From positions 496,001 through 560,000 of the forward strand of contig NZ_JACNYL010000002.1 of assembly GCF_014692525.1 (NCBI RefSeq): 64,000 nt of DNA. Direction: 5' to 3'. Made by a program: the position numbers and the translations under genes. Positions 34,417 to 43,377 of this stretch are shown piece by piece. The stretch is from Sphingobacterium chuzhouense (GTDB lineage: Bacteria; Bacteroidota; Bacteroidia; Sphingobacteriales; Sphingobacteriaceae). The notes beneath the pieces were generated by a model. It was not told the DNA's origin. It saw only the letters and a list, made by a program, of their open reading frames with translations, and did not search any database. Each line of letters begins with the position of its first letter. The first letter of the stretch is position 1.

Positions 34417-36606
34417 CTATAAGTTGTCTATATAGACCGATACGTCTTCCGCTTCGATCTTACCGATCAGAACACCATCCTTAACATATTCGCGAAGTAT
34501 CGGTTTAATCTCATAGTCCATTTTTAATTTGAACAATTCATCTCGACTGTTGGCATCGACGGTATCTTCTTTTTTAACGATAAAATAGCTATGCCCCAAT
34601 TGCACGTCCTTGACATCAAATTCGTTGCTGACATTATTCCGGTTAAATAGTTTCGCTACTTTTTCGTATCCTGTTGTGTTGAACCAGATCTCATCAGTAT
34701 CTGTTAATCTTTCGGGCAGTAGATCGACGAACGCGAAACGCCTCCGTATTGCATAGTCTATATGGCCGACGCTGCGATCTGCGGTGTTCATCGTACCGAT
34801 AATATAAAGGTTTCCCGGCAACGATATTTTATTGGAGTTGTTGAGAGCATACATAGATTCCACTTCGTGCCCCCGGTATTCAAGGGCATAGATGAGTTCG
34901 CCTAATACCGAGGACAGATTCGCCCGATTGATTTCGTCTAGAATAAGGATATAATTACGCGTGGGATCTAAGGTCGCTTTGTCTGCCATATCGACCAAGA
35001 TTCGGTTCGTAGCTTTGTACATAATACTGGCTCCATTAGTGTCCGTGGAAATGCCGCGAACAAAGTCTTCGTATGTATAACTAGGATGGAATTGTAAAAT
35101 ACGTAGTCTCTCGGTGTTTTGAAGGGTTTCGACCTGTTCTTCCAGTTCGAGTTGTTCCTGTACATATTTGGCAAGGGCAGCTTCATAGGAGTCATTACCC
35201 CACTTGATTGTACCTACTTTTGACCATTTCTCATCTTCATAGTATGATATTATCCTCGCGAAAGATGCGGGATAGACTTTCTCTGTTTTCAGCGTTTTGA
35301 CTTTAAAGCTACTATCGGTGATCTCCATAACCTCATAGTCGGAGTAATCGGAAACACTCCGTAATTTTAAACCAACAGTTATAAATCGCTTTAAATCTGC
35401 TTCATCAATTTTTTTCGGCTTTTGATAAACTTTATCGCCATCGATCTTTAAAAGAACCTCCGCTATACGCTTGGCCGCGCGGGTTTTCCCAGTACCTGGA
35501 GGGCCTTGAAGGATGATCTGCTTCTTGTAGGCAAGCAATGTTGACGCTTTTTGTTCAGTGGGTGTCAAGTCCATAGTTAATGCTTTATGAGGAAATCGTT
35601 CTTTTAATTTTTTCAGTAAGGTATCGGCAGTGCTATCGTAGAGTTCATTGTAGCATTCCAACAGTCCTTCAATAAGATCCAGGGTATTCAGATCAAATTT
35701 CCGAGTATGGCTGATGGCTTGTACTCCCTGCCAAGGTTTACGTTCTAAGTAATCTGGAAGTTCACCAAAAAGGCTCGATAACTCCTTATTGCCTTTTGAC
35801 GCGCCTTCGAAATGAAGATCTACCGATATTTTGCCATCTTTATCTTTGTGAATCTCGTAGTGAGCGTCCAAGGAATCGAACAAGCCTGTACTATCTACCA
35901 ACCAATAAAATTCTTTCGGATTGTTGTGACCTATAGCAATATCCAATTGATTGTCGAAAATATGCTTTTCCAAGATCGGTTTGAGCGCTGCGAAATTATT
36001 GATTTTTGGAAACCAGTTTTCCTTCTCCTTATATATCTGTTTAGCAATTGACACCGTCAGATTATCCTCATTGGGTATTTGACGCCTCGTTTCGCTGTCA
36101 ACCTGTGATATTAATCCGGAGACAAATGTGGATTCATTGTATTGCTCTCCCAGATAATAATCTGCAATAAATTTTCGATGGTCGACGCTCAGTATATTGA
36201 TGTTTTCCAGCGGTATCGATAGCATTTGTAAGGCATACCTCACGCCTATGTTTGTATTCGGCGTATGATACTTGTAGTTGAAAACATGTTTAACCCAAGG
36301 TCCCATTCTGATGGCCGCCTTTGCCAACACGCGATTATCGCTATATTTATTGTATTTCTTTTTATCTCGGGCATGCGTGTCGCAATAAGAAATCACCTCA
36401 AAGATTGCTTCTCTCGCCTCTTCAAGCTCACCGTTGAGGGTAGCTCTAACAAACGCTTGATAATCTAGAACCAACTCTCCCAAAGATGTAATATCTTCAG
36501 TTGAGAGGTTAAGATCCAACCATCTTTTTAAGGCTTCACGTCCTTTTTCAAAATAGTATTCTTGGCCTGCGATCAGACTATCGGGTTGTAGCGTCAACTT
36601 ATTCAA
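34417..36606 (-). CDS. mcrB: McrB-type AAA+ GTPase
   Basis: A 729-aa protein. The N-terminal 330 residues are a family-specific DNA-recognition part, different from the E. coli 5mC-flipping domain as far as I can see. The AAA+ core has Walker A ILQGPPGTGKTRAAKR, a Walker B with ILILDEINRANLSSVLGEL and the McrB-specific GTMNTADRS. McrB needs GTP and assembles with McrC. The N-terminal divergence leaves its modification target open, which matters because the cell probably makes GGmCC itself. Confidence 0.85.
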   Translation of the reverse strand: MNKLTLQPDSLIAGQEYYFEKGREALKRWLDLNLSTEDITSLGELVLDYQAFVRATLNGELEEAREAIFEVISYCDTHARDKKKYNKYSDNRVLAKAAIRMGPWVKHVFNYKYHTPNTNIGVRYALQMLSIPLENINILSVDHRKFIADYYLGEQYNESTFVSGLISQVDSETRRQIPNEDNLTVSIAKQIYKEKENWFPKINNFAALKPILEKHIFDNQLDIAIGHNNPKEFYWLVDSTGLFDSLDAHYEIHKDKDGKISVDLHFEGASKGNKELSSLFGELPDYLERKPWQGVQAISHTRKFDLNTLDLIEGLLECYNELYDSTADTLLKKLKERFPHKALTMDLTPTEQKASTLLAYKKQIILQGPPGTGKTRAAKRIAEVLLKIDGDKVYQKPKKIDEADLKRFITVGLKLRSVSDYSDYEVMEITDSSFKVKTLKTEKVYPASFARIISYYEDEKWSKVGTIKWGNDSYEAALAKYVQEQLELEEQVETLQNTERLRILQFHPSYTYEDFVRGISTDTNGASIMYKATNRILVDMADKATLDPTRNYILILDEINRANLSSVLGELIYALEYRGHEVESMYALNNSNKISLPGNLYIIGTMNTADRSVGHIDYAIRRRFAFVDLLPERLTDTDEIWFNTTGYEKVAKLFNRNNVSNEFDVKDVQLGHSYFIVKKEDTVDANSRDELFKLKMDYEIKPILREYVKDGVLIGKIEAEDVSVYIDNL

Positions 36607-36927
36607 TAGTGTGTATTATTAAATTATTAATGGCTTGTTGTGTAACGGTAAATATAGGGGATAATTTCATTCAAACGAAATCCACCGACGGAATAATAGT
36701 TGCTTGTTGTGGCATAAGTTGTAGGAACGTTAATAGTTCGTAACGTGAAGGATCTAACGTACAATGACACTTAAGAGCCGTTACAATACTTTTTGATTGA
36801 TGTAGAAGAGATATATCCAAATAAAGAATAAATTTCAATGCGCTATTGAAATTATAGTGCGCTCAATTCAAGTCAAAAAAACAGTTAATAAAATATCAAC
36901 CCGTCGTCCTGTTTCGGAAGAAACACC
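36607..36927. other. Intergenic region between the McrBC operon and the GGCC RM pair
   Basis: No gene is visible. It is AT-rich and probably carries the McrB promoter on the minus strand. It separates two differently transcribed defence blocks. Confidence 0.4.
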
Positions 36928-37893
36928 TTAATTTACAAATAACTTATTTGTGAATAGTGTATGTGGAGAAGAAATTAGGTTTATATCGAACTTCAAAGAA
37001 GACTCTATCCTTGAGCTAGCGTTATGAATTCTAAATGAAATCTGCCAACCATCATTGAGCGTAACAAGCAGTGTGTTTTTAGAATTCTCTTGATAAACGA
37101 TTTCAATCAATCTCGTAGGCAATTTTAGTCGGTCAACCCTGGCCTTAGACTTCACGGTGCCAAACGGCAAATTGAGCGTTCCGTATAGGTGATAGGCTTG
37201 AATTTCCACCTGTCCCTTAGATTTGATAACTTTATAGAAATCTTGCTGTCCAACTAAATACTGCACCAAGTTTCTGGCAACAACTCCCGGATTCTCTCTG
37301 TCTAAGCGGATAAGCTCTTCTTTGAATGCATCCAAAACTGGGACATATACAGAATCATGATAATTACCGAGGCTCTTCCATGTTTTGGTAGCACCACTTT
37401 GCTTTCGGAGTACAGCAAGTTCCTGAAAAATAGGACGAATATTAGCAAAATATTGTTCAGAACAGGGTATCCCTAACCATTTCTCTCCGAAATCAAGCTT
37501 ATGTGATAATCTTGAATGTTTAACTGCTCTATGATTATTCTTGGCAGATATCCCAATTTCCCAATGTTGATTTAACCTAATAGCCAACACATCTCTTACA
37601 TCCCCGGCTTGTCCTTGCTTATCAGAGACAAGTTCTAATGTCAAGATATCGCTTCCATCAATACCATTCGCTAACCGAGGTTCTAGATCAATTAAAAAAT
37701 TAACAGCAAAACTGGCATACAATCTAAAGGAGCCTTGATCCTTTTCTGAAAACCCTTCGAAATACCCTTTAGCTGCGCGGTAAGGATCATTCTCTATCAC
37801 GATCACCTTAGTAACCAAGCTAAGTTTCTCCAGAAATTCCGTTAGTAAAGCATATTCGAAAGCTTTACCGTTTATCGTTTGTTTGTTAGCCAT
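36928..37893 (-). CDS. HaeIII-family type II restriction endonuclease (GGCC)
   Basis: A 321-aa protein that closely follows HaeIII as I remember it: GKAFEYALLTEFLEKLS, then SDKQGQAGDVRDVLAIRLNQ, WEIGISAKNNHRAVKHSRLS, LDFGEKWLGIPCSEQYF and YVPVLDAF. HaeIII cuts GG/CC. The gene starts 13 bp after the methyltransferase stop. The C-terminal 70 residues look native, so the enzyme is probably complete. Confidence 0.9.
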   Translation of the reverse strand: MANKQTINGKAFEYALLTEFLEKLSLVTKVIVIENDPYRAAKGYFEGFSEKDQGSFRLYASFAVNFLIDLEPRLANGIDGSDILTLELVSDKQGQAGDVRDVLAIRLNQHWEIGISAKNNHRAVKHSRLSHKLDFGEKWLGIPCSEQYFANIRPIFQELAVLRKQSGATKTWKSLGNYHDSVYVPVLDAFKEELIRLDRENPGVVARNLVQYLVGQQDFYKVIKSKGQVEIQAYHLYGTLNLPFGTVKSKARVDRLKLPTRLIEIVYQENSKNTLLVTLNDGWQISFRIHNASSRIESSLKFDINLISSPHTLFTNKLFVN

Positions 37894-37906
37894 CCTTAAA
37901 ATTGAA

Positions 37907-38995
37907 TTAAACAGTTATGCCATCTAAAATTATATTCAGTTTGTTCTTTACCGCATCGCCATTTAGACCTATTACCCTTTTTGTTACGCGCGGACGATTG
38001 ATCGATATATTCTTTATCTGCCTTTCGATACTCTCTGCAAGAATTTTAGCCATTTGAACTGGCACAGCATTTCCAATCATTTTATAACCTGCCGCAACAT
38101 ACTTGTAGTCAAAAACGAACGTATCGGGAAAAGTCTGTATCCTCGCACATTCTCGAACACTAAGCCTACGATATAACTCTTCTTTTCCTTTGACAAATAT
38201 TCTGACGTCTTGTTTTACAAACTCCATTTTAGGAGCTTGCGGATGTAGCGGTGCGTGCCTGCCTCCTGCCTGTATCGTAAAAGAAACTTCATCCCATGAT
38301 CTAACTCTATTCCTCGACATATAGATAGAAGAAAAACCACCGATCATGTATTCATGATTTGGCACTATGCAGTCCTCAAGGTTACTAAGGTTGCCGGGCT
38401 TTGCGGGAACAACAGAATTATCCAGATCGCCTATTGCATCTTTAAGCGTCACTTTTTTACCAATATGAGTGGGTTTAGGAAATGCGAATTCGATATTCAA
38501 ATCATTTCTAAAGCCGATAAAGAAAACTCTTTTCCTATCTTGGGGCACACCATAGTCAGCAACATTTAACATCTGGAAAGAAAGTGTGTACCCTACATCC
38601 TGAAACATCTGCTTAATATTATTTAACGCTTCTTTATGTGTGGTTAACAACATCCCGGAAACATTCTCTGCTAAAAAAAACTTTGGCTTTTTATCTGCGA
38701 GTATCCGTATGAATTCATAAAATAGCTGTCCTCGTTTATCTGCTATTCCTTTCTTCGCACCGGCTTCTGACCAGCTTTGGCATGGCGGTCCACCAATAAT
38801 CCCATCACAATCTGGAACCTCAGCAGATGGGATATCAACAATACTTCGTTTATCCAATACTGTATTTGGATGATTATCTATATACGTGCTCCAAATATCT
38901 CGATCATATTCGTTTGCCCAAACAACATCAAACCCCGCTTGTTCAAAACCAAGATCGAGACCGCCTGCACCGGCAAAAAAGGAAACAACTTTCAT
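37907..38995 (-). CDS. DNA cytosine methyltransferase, M.HaeIII-like (GGCC)
   Basis: A 362-aa C5 methyltransferase. Motif I is FFAGAGGLDLGFEQAGF, motif IV IGGPPCQSWSEAG, motif VI LAENVSGM, motif VIII PQDRKRVFFIGF and motif X GYKMIGNAVPV. Long blocks match M.HaeIII, including NRVRSWDEVSFTIQAGGRH and LHPQAP in the target-recognition region, so methylation of the inner C of GGCC (GGmCC) is expected. It is first in the pair, so protection is made before cutting. A divergent promoter region (38996-39231) leads to the Vsr side. Confidence 0.92.
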   Translation of the reverse strand: MKVVSFFAGAGGLDLGFEQAGFDVVWANEYDRDIWSTYIDNHPNTVLDKRSIVDIPSAEVPDCDGIIGGPPCQSWSEAGAKKGIADKRGQLFYEFIRILADKKPKFFLAENVSGMLLTTHKEALNNIKQMFQDVGYTLSFQMLNVADYGVPQDRKRVFFIGFRNDLNIEFAFPKPTHIGKKVTLKDAIGDLDNSVVPAKPGNLSNLEDCIVPNHEYMIGGFSSIYMSRNRVRSWDEVSFTIQAGGRHAPLHPQAPKMEFVKQDVRIFVKGKEELYRRLSVRECARIQTFPDTFVFDYKYVAAGYKMIGNAVPVQMAKILAESIERQIKNISINRPRVTKRVIGLNGDAVKNKLNIILDGITV

Positions 38996-39231
38996 AAATT
39001 ACAATATTAAGAGTGAAACAAAACTAAATAAAGTACACGAGAGAGTAATGGTTTTCGCTTCCTAATTTATCCACATCCACAAACATCTCAACATTCTTCA
39101 AAAAAAGCTGTCGTATTTTCTTCTCTCGAGTGAGCATTCTTGAAACAAACATACAAATATTTTATAAAAACTAAAATTTTTAGTATATTTATACTTGAAA
39201 AAATTATGAGCTATTTAAACTGAAATATGCT

Positions 39232-39573
39232 ATGACAAAACACTACTACGCCCATAGTCCCTATCCCATCGTTCCTGAAGAACAGAGGCTTACTGATTGG
39301 CGATACCAGTTGATGGAGTTATCAGAAGATGCACTTCTGAAAGAAGTAAACGCTATGTCCCGCGAGAAACTTATCGAATGGCTTGCATGGAATGATGTGC
39401 ATGGACTATTCCTTGATGAGGATAGCATTGCCGAAGGTTATGAGCCGCTGAAAAAAGAGCATGCGGTTATCTGCGTTTTTGTCGTAGTGATGCGGAGCCG
39501 TGAGGGTTGGAATGGCTATATGGGAGAAAACTATGTGAAGGATATGTCATTAGCAGTTAATACCGAGATTTAA
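39232..39573 (+). CDS. Hypothetical protein between the MTase and Vsr genes
   Basis: A 113-aa protein that I do not recognise. It is rich in Trp and acidic residues (LIEWLAWNDVHGLFLDED, EGWNGYMGENY) with no signal peptide. It lies divergent to the M.HaeIII-like gene and 82 bp before Vsr, so it may belong to the restriction-repair block or be an inserted passenger. Confidence 0.6.
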   Translation: MTKHYYAHSPYPIVPEEQRLTDWRYQLMELSEDALLKEVNAMSREKLIEWLAWNDVHGLFLDEDSIAEGYEPLKKEHAVICVFVVVMRSREGWNGYMGENYVKDMSLAVNTEI

Positions 39574-39655
39574 CTGTATCCCATTTTCCAGAAAAACAAA
39601 ACAGACGTCGAATCCGTTCTTCCATTAAATGCAAGTAATTACGTAAATTTACGTC

Positions 39656-40141
39656 ATGCAAAGCTACGATGAGGAGGAACATAGAATAATAAAGGTTCCG
39701 CGTTTTGAGGAATCGGCTGGCTTCTATACTACTAAGCAGCGTAGCCATATCATGTCCGCCATCAAGGGAAAGAACTCGAAACCTGAAATGATCTTGCGGC
39801 GTGCTCTCTGGGCGAAGAATTTCCGCTTCCGTTTGCATGACAAAAGCCTGCCGGGCTCTCCCGACATCGTCATTAAGAAATATAAACTTGCCATCTTCGT
39901 GGATGGTGAATTCTGGCACGGCTTCGAATGGAAAAAGAGACGCGACCAGATTAAATCCAACCGTCTGTTCTGGATACCAAAGATCGAACGCAACATGCAG
40001 AAGGACGAACTCGCAAACCGTACTCTGCGGAATATGGGGTATACGGTGTTCCGTTTCTGGTCGCAGGATATCCTAAAAGATCTTCCAAAGGTACTGAACC
40101 AGATTGAGCTTTTCCTGGAAACGAGAAGGATGTATAGGTAG
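39656..40141 (+). CDS. vsr: Very short patch repair endonuclease (Vsr)
   Basis: A 161-aa Vsr. Recognised by RSHIMSAIKGKNSKPEMILR, FRFRLHDKSLPGSPDIV, LAIFVDGEFWHGF and the C-terminal NMGYTVFRFWSQDI. Vsr nicks DNA at T:G mismatches created by deamination of 5-methylcytosine. Its position beside a GGCC C5 methyltransferase fits repair of that enzyme's sites. The first 27 residues may be a linker or extra N-terminus. Confidence 0.9.
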   Translation: MQSYDEEEHRIIKVPRFEESAGFYTTKQRSHIMSAIKGKNSKPEMILRRALWAKNFRFRLHDKSLPGSPDIVIKKYKLAIFVDGEFWHGFEWKKRRDQIKSNRLFWIPKIERNMQKDELANRTLRNMGYTVFRFWSQDILKDLPKVLNQIELFLETRRMYR

Positions 40142-40251
40142 GTTTTAGGGGGAGTTCTAAAATCTTATCAATTTGTTTTTCAGATAAATACAGAATACTA
40201 GTTTAGAAAAAAGGGGGAGTTGATTAATCTAAAAAGCTCTATCTTTACTTT

Positions 40252-40482
40252 ATGCTTCACGTAAGCTGTGCCATTATAGAACATGATAACAAAGTCTTGA
40301 TCTGTCAACGCTCCAAGCGAATGAAGCTTCCGCTGAAATGGGAGTTTCCGGGCTGCAAGATCGAGGATGGCGAAAGCAAAGAAAATTGCTTGAAAAGAGA
40401 AATCCACGAAGAGCTACATCAGATGTTGGGGGTGTTATTTATATTACATATTTCCGACTTAAATAAGTTATCTCTATATTAG
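40252..40482 (+). pseudogene. Truncated Nudix hydrolase (8-oxo-dGTPase-like), 5' fragment
   Basis: The frame opens with MLHVSCAIIEHDNKVLICQ, then LKWEFPGCKIEDGESKENC and REIHEEL, the first half of a MutT-type Nudix hydrolase. The Nudix box has Cys in place of the first Gly (G-x5-E), and after EELHQ the sequence is unrelated and stops. The C-terminal half is found apart at 41566-41688. I infer that the gene was disrupted. A rescued short product is conceivable but unlikely to be active. Confidence 0.75.
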
Positions 40483-41011
40483 AGCAGGTAAAAAATGTAG
40501 TCGCTTGATGTAGGTGTCAGGCGACACACCGAACCCCATGTCTACCGAACGTGGGGTTCTTCTTTTCCCAAGCCATAAAAATTTCACGACGTTTTGATTT
40601 TCTGTAAATATTCAATAAATTTAAACAATTCGGTTAGCGCCGCCCTAAAACAGCGTAGTATAATTATCTCTGGGTGGCGTTAAGAACCCCGTGTCGCCCG
40701 GCATGGGGTTCGCTTTGGAAAAAGAGCAGGAGAAATTTTCCTCCTGCTCTGAGTGTAAACCGACATCACGTCGTCTAATTGAACTATGAATTGCAAACCC
40801 TTATTTAATCTGTCTTTCACATTGAACGTGATACCGATAGTATTGTTCAATCACAACATAATCTAAAGCCATTTTGGGTATATACCGAAGGATAAAAAGA
40901 TAAATACCCGATAGCATCATGAAAGCAAATCCGAAATAGTCAATTTGGTCTGAAACAATAAATTTACCAAATTAGCTTTTGGTTTTAAAGGATGTTGCCC
41001 GGCGTGAGGGT
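40483..41011. other. Gene-free region with three strong hairpins
   Basis: Three GC-rich inverted repeats are visible. GTCGC...GCGAC is followed by GAACCCC...GTGGGGTTC with a T-rich tail (40500-40566). GCGCCGCCC...GGGTGGCGT is followed by GAACCCC...GGGGTTC (40637-40711). GAGCAGGAG...CTCCTGCTC lies at 40724-40749. The first two have the same layout (stem, then GAACCCC terminator stem), suggesting two related small transcripts. The remainder to 41011 shows nothing. Confidence 0.5.
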
Positions 41012-41266
41012 TTATTCTCTATAGCCAAACCTATAATCATTACTTACAGTAGCTTCTTCACTATCGAATATCTCCGCCATTAGATCAATAAGATCTTGAG
41101 GTATATCTTTCGCAAACCATACTCCTGGAGTGTACATTCCTTTATAAAATGTCGTCTGGTTACCGTTTCCCCATTCTACCACAGATTGTACAAACCCATT
41201 TCTGGATACTAATTCATATTGAATAACGGTAGATTTACCCCTGATAGTAATCTCTTTTTCTTTCAT
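41012..41266 (-). CDS. Hypothetical protein
   Basis: An 84-aa small soluble protein with no family recognised. It starts MKEKEITIRGKSTV, contains VVEWGNGNQTTFYKG and an acidic C-terminal helix (LIDLMAEIFDSEEATV). It is divergent to the DUF6965 gene at 41350. It lies in the zone where the split Nudix gene is interrupted. Confidence 0.55.
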   Translation of the reverse strand: MKEKEITIRGKSTVIQYELVSRNGFVQSVVEWGNGNQTTFYKGMYTPGVWFAKDIPQDLIDLMAEIFDSEEATVSNDYRFGYRE

Positions 41267-41349
41267 TCTTCAAAATTACTAATTATTTTAGTAATTATGC
41301 GGTAGCAAAAATGTTAAAAAATGTCAGTAGGTTCGATTACCTTTACGTC

Positions 41350-41547
41350 ATGACAATAGATGAATTAAAACAGGCTTTGCAGGGTAAGCAATTCACCGCG
41401 CCCGTTAAACTAGAACCGCATGCGATACTGCAGGACGTAGAGCAATTTCTAAGGATACAGTTTATTGAAGTGGATTTGTGGAAGAAAGATATAACAAAAT
41501 GCCCGGCTTATTTGAGGCTAGTTAAGTTTTATGAGGTAACGAGATAG
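41350..41547 (+). CDS. DUF6965 family small protein
   Basis: A 65-aa protein starting MTIDELKQALQGKQFTAPVK, then LEPHAILQDVEQFLRIQF and WKKDITKCPAYLRLVKFYE. This is the compact pattern of DUF6965, small conserved Bacteroidetes proteins of unknown role. The ATG at 41350 is preferred to one at 41311 because the family starts there. Confidence 0.7.
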   Translation: MTIDELKQALQGKQFTAPVKLEPHAILQDVEQFLRIQFIEVDLWKKDITKCPAYLRLVKFYEVTR

Positions 41548-41565
41548 TTACTTAAGTAGTTCGCT

Positions 41566-41688
41566 AACTATTGCCGAGCACGCGCAGGCAATCTGGGTTT
41601 CTCACGATGAATTAAAAAACTATGATTGGGCGGAGGCAGATGTGCCTATGGTAAAGGAAATACGACATATACTACGAAGCACTTGTTA
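41566..41688 (+). pseudogene. Nudix hydrolase 3' fragment (fragment 2)
   Basis: The frame IAEHAQAIWVSHDELK, then YDWAEADVPMVKEI ending at TAA is the C-terminal end of a MutT-like protein (AEHxxIRWV..DEL..LDWAEAD pattern). No start is present. It lies directly before small RNA unit A. Confidence 0.7.
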
Positions 41689-41738
41689 ATATGTGGTAAA
41701 TATACACTTACAAGAAACGAAATGGGTGCTTTAGTCGT

Positions 41739-41819
41739 TATATTTGTACTTCATAATTTAGGTTTATAATTGGTTAGTTAGTTAAAAATCCTGAAGCTCC
41801 CCGCTTCAGGATTTTTTTT
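41739..41819 (+). ncRNA. Repeated small RNA unit A (promoter to terminator)
   Basis: TATATTTG (-7 element) at 41739-41746, a conserved 40-nt leader containing TTAGTTAGTT, then AATCCTGAAGC...GCTTCAGGATT and a T-run ending at 41819. The whole promoter-to-terminator block is nearly identical in five copies while flanks diverge, which is the signature of a short, independently transcribed RNA of about 70 nt. Confidence 0.65.
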
Positions 41820-41883
41820 GCGCGTTACCGGACACCTGCTGTCCGCCGGTGAACAGTGCTTTGAGCACTTTTGCATGTACGTA

Positions 41884-42309
41884 TTAATGCTTCAGTACAT
41901 AAATAGAACTATCCTTTATTCTAAACCCAAGATTTTCATAAAGCTTACGTGCTGCAATACGGTGGCTTTCTGTAAATAAAAGCACTTCCGTCAAATTCAT
42001 TTCTCTAGAATACTTGAGCAGATATTCTATCAATTTCCTACCGATACCTTGTCCTCGGTATGCATTGTCGACAACGACATCTTCTATCCAACCTTTATGT
42101 CCGGATATAACACAATAGACAGCCATTGACGCAATACCAACTAGATTCCCGTCTTGAAAACCTCCTATGAGATAAACGCCATTGTCCGCCCGCAAGACTT
42201 GGGATATATCCTGATACGTTTTTCCCGGACTTAGCTGTCTATATAATGCTATAATTTCTTCGCGAATAGTATGATCAATATTAGAAAGATCGAGTTCTTT
42301 AATTTCCAT
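41884..42309 (-). CDS. GNAT family N-acetyltransferase
   Basis: A 141-aa protein with the GNAT fold: GNLVGIASMAVYCVI, GWIEDVVVDNAYRGQGIGRKLIEYLL (acetyl-CoA loop R-G-Q-G-I-G), then EVLLFTESHRIAARKLYENLGF. It transfers an acetyl group from acetyl-CoA to an unknown amine. It is transcribed divergently from the histidine phosphatase gene. Confidence 0.9.
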   Translation of the reverse strand: MEIKELDLSNIDHTIREEIIALYRQLSPGKTYQDISQVLRADNGVYLIGGFQDGNLVGIASMAVYCVISGHKGWIEDVVVDNAYRGQGIGRKLIEYLLKYSREMNLTEVLLFTESHRIAARKLYENLGFRIKDSSIYVLKH

Positions 42310-42392
42310 AGTTCAACGTTTGTTAATAAATAAACAAACATAAACATAAAATTCACTACATTGTGATTCATCGTTTAAAACATGAGTAGAAA

Positions 42393-43043
42393 ATGCAATC
42401 AAACACGACAGCTATAAAAAGAAAAAATATTATAACTATTCAACATCCCGAATCTGTGCATCATACCAATGGAATGGTTGGTTCATGGACGGATTGGGAA
42501 CTTTCTGAAAAAGGGAAGCGCTTAGCGGAAAATATTTCTAGTCACTTGAAGCAAACGATTCACCATGAAAACTTCGTTATCTATTCTTCTACTCTGAAGA
42601 GAGGGGTACAAACAGCTGAAATTGTAGGAAAAAAATTAGGGCTGTTTCCTAAATTAACAGCATCGCTAAAAGAACGAGGGCTTGGAGCAGCTATCGGCAA
42701 ATCTGTACAATGGCTCAAGGACAATATAGAACAAGAAGAATTGACGGTTTATGATAAGTGCTTCGCTGATGCGGAATCGAGATATGATGTTTGGAAAAGA
42801 TTACTACCGTTCTATGAAGAGATCATCACTAATGAGGAAGAAAATATAATCATCGTATCTCATGGCGATACACTAAGTATATTTAATGCGATGTGGCTTG
42901 GATTGGATATAGAGTTGCTCAACAAAATTGACCTCTATGGAACAAGCGGGGGTGTTTCTTTTTTGTATCAAGATAATAGGGGTAAAAGAATAATCAAAAG
43001 ATTAAGTGATACATCATTTATGTATCCTATTGCAAATCCTTAA
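42393..43043 (+). CDS. Histidine phosphatase family protein with altered RHG motif
   Basis: A 216-aa protein of the phosphoglycerate mutase-like superfamily: IQHPES near residue 18 where the family has RHGES, SSTLKRGVQTAEIVG (second Arg), ERGLG and IIVSHGDTLSIF (second catalytic His). The first active His is kept but the Arg that holds the phosphate is Gln, so activity may be changed or lost. A terminator of the repeat type follows the stop. Confidence 0.75.
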   Translation: MQSNTTAIKRKNIITIQHPESVHHTNGMVGSWTDWELSEKGKRLAENISSHLKQTIHHENFVIYSSTLKRGVQTAEIVGKKLGLFPKLTASLKERGLGAAIGKSVQWLKDNIEQEELTVYDKCFADAESRYDVWKRLLPFYEEIITNEEENIIIVSHGDTLSIFNAMWLGLDIELLNKIDLYGTSGGVSFLYQDNRGKRIIKRLSDTSFMYPIANP

Positions 43044-43045
43044 AT

Positions 43046-43082
43046 AAAAAATCCTGAGGCTTCCCGCTTCAGGATTTTTTTT
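43046..43082 (+). terminator. Terminator of the histidine phosphatase gene (relic of the repeat unit)
   Basis: AATCCTGAGGC...GCTTCAGGATTTT with T-run. It is the same hairpin as in the small RNA units, but the promoter and leader are missing here and it sits directly after the phosphatase stop. Confidence 0.75.
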
Positions 43083-43377
43083 GTTCGTTACCGAACACCT
43101 GCTGTCCGCCGGTGAACAACCTGAAATTTTCCTAAAAAACACAAATACCTTTAAAACAACGCATTGGATACTTTGGCAACCGGCTTGCAATCCTTTTGGC
43201 ATGAACAGACAAGTAGATATATGCATAGCGCATTCACCGATTTTTTTACCGCAATTACCGAGAAATGTGGGAGCTTGGTCTAATCGTTATTCGGTAAATC
43301 TGCCCTCCACCCTACCTTTGAAGTATCAAATAAGAAATAGAAAAAATAATATACATAGCACATTAAAAACTACAGAC

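Noticed and set aside
43081..43377. Longer N-terminal extensions of the NTF2-like proteins
   Set aside because: The signal peptide starts at the internal Met shared by all copies; the upstream frames differ in length and contain the leader repeat.
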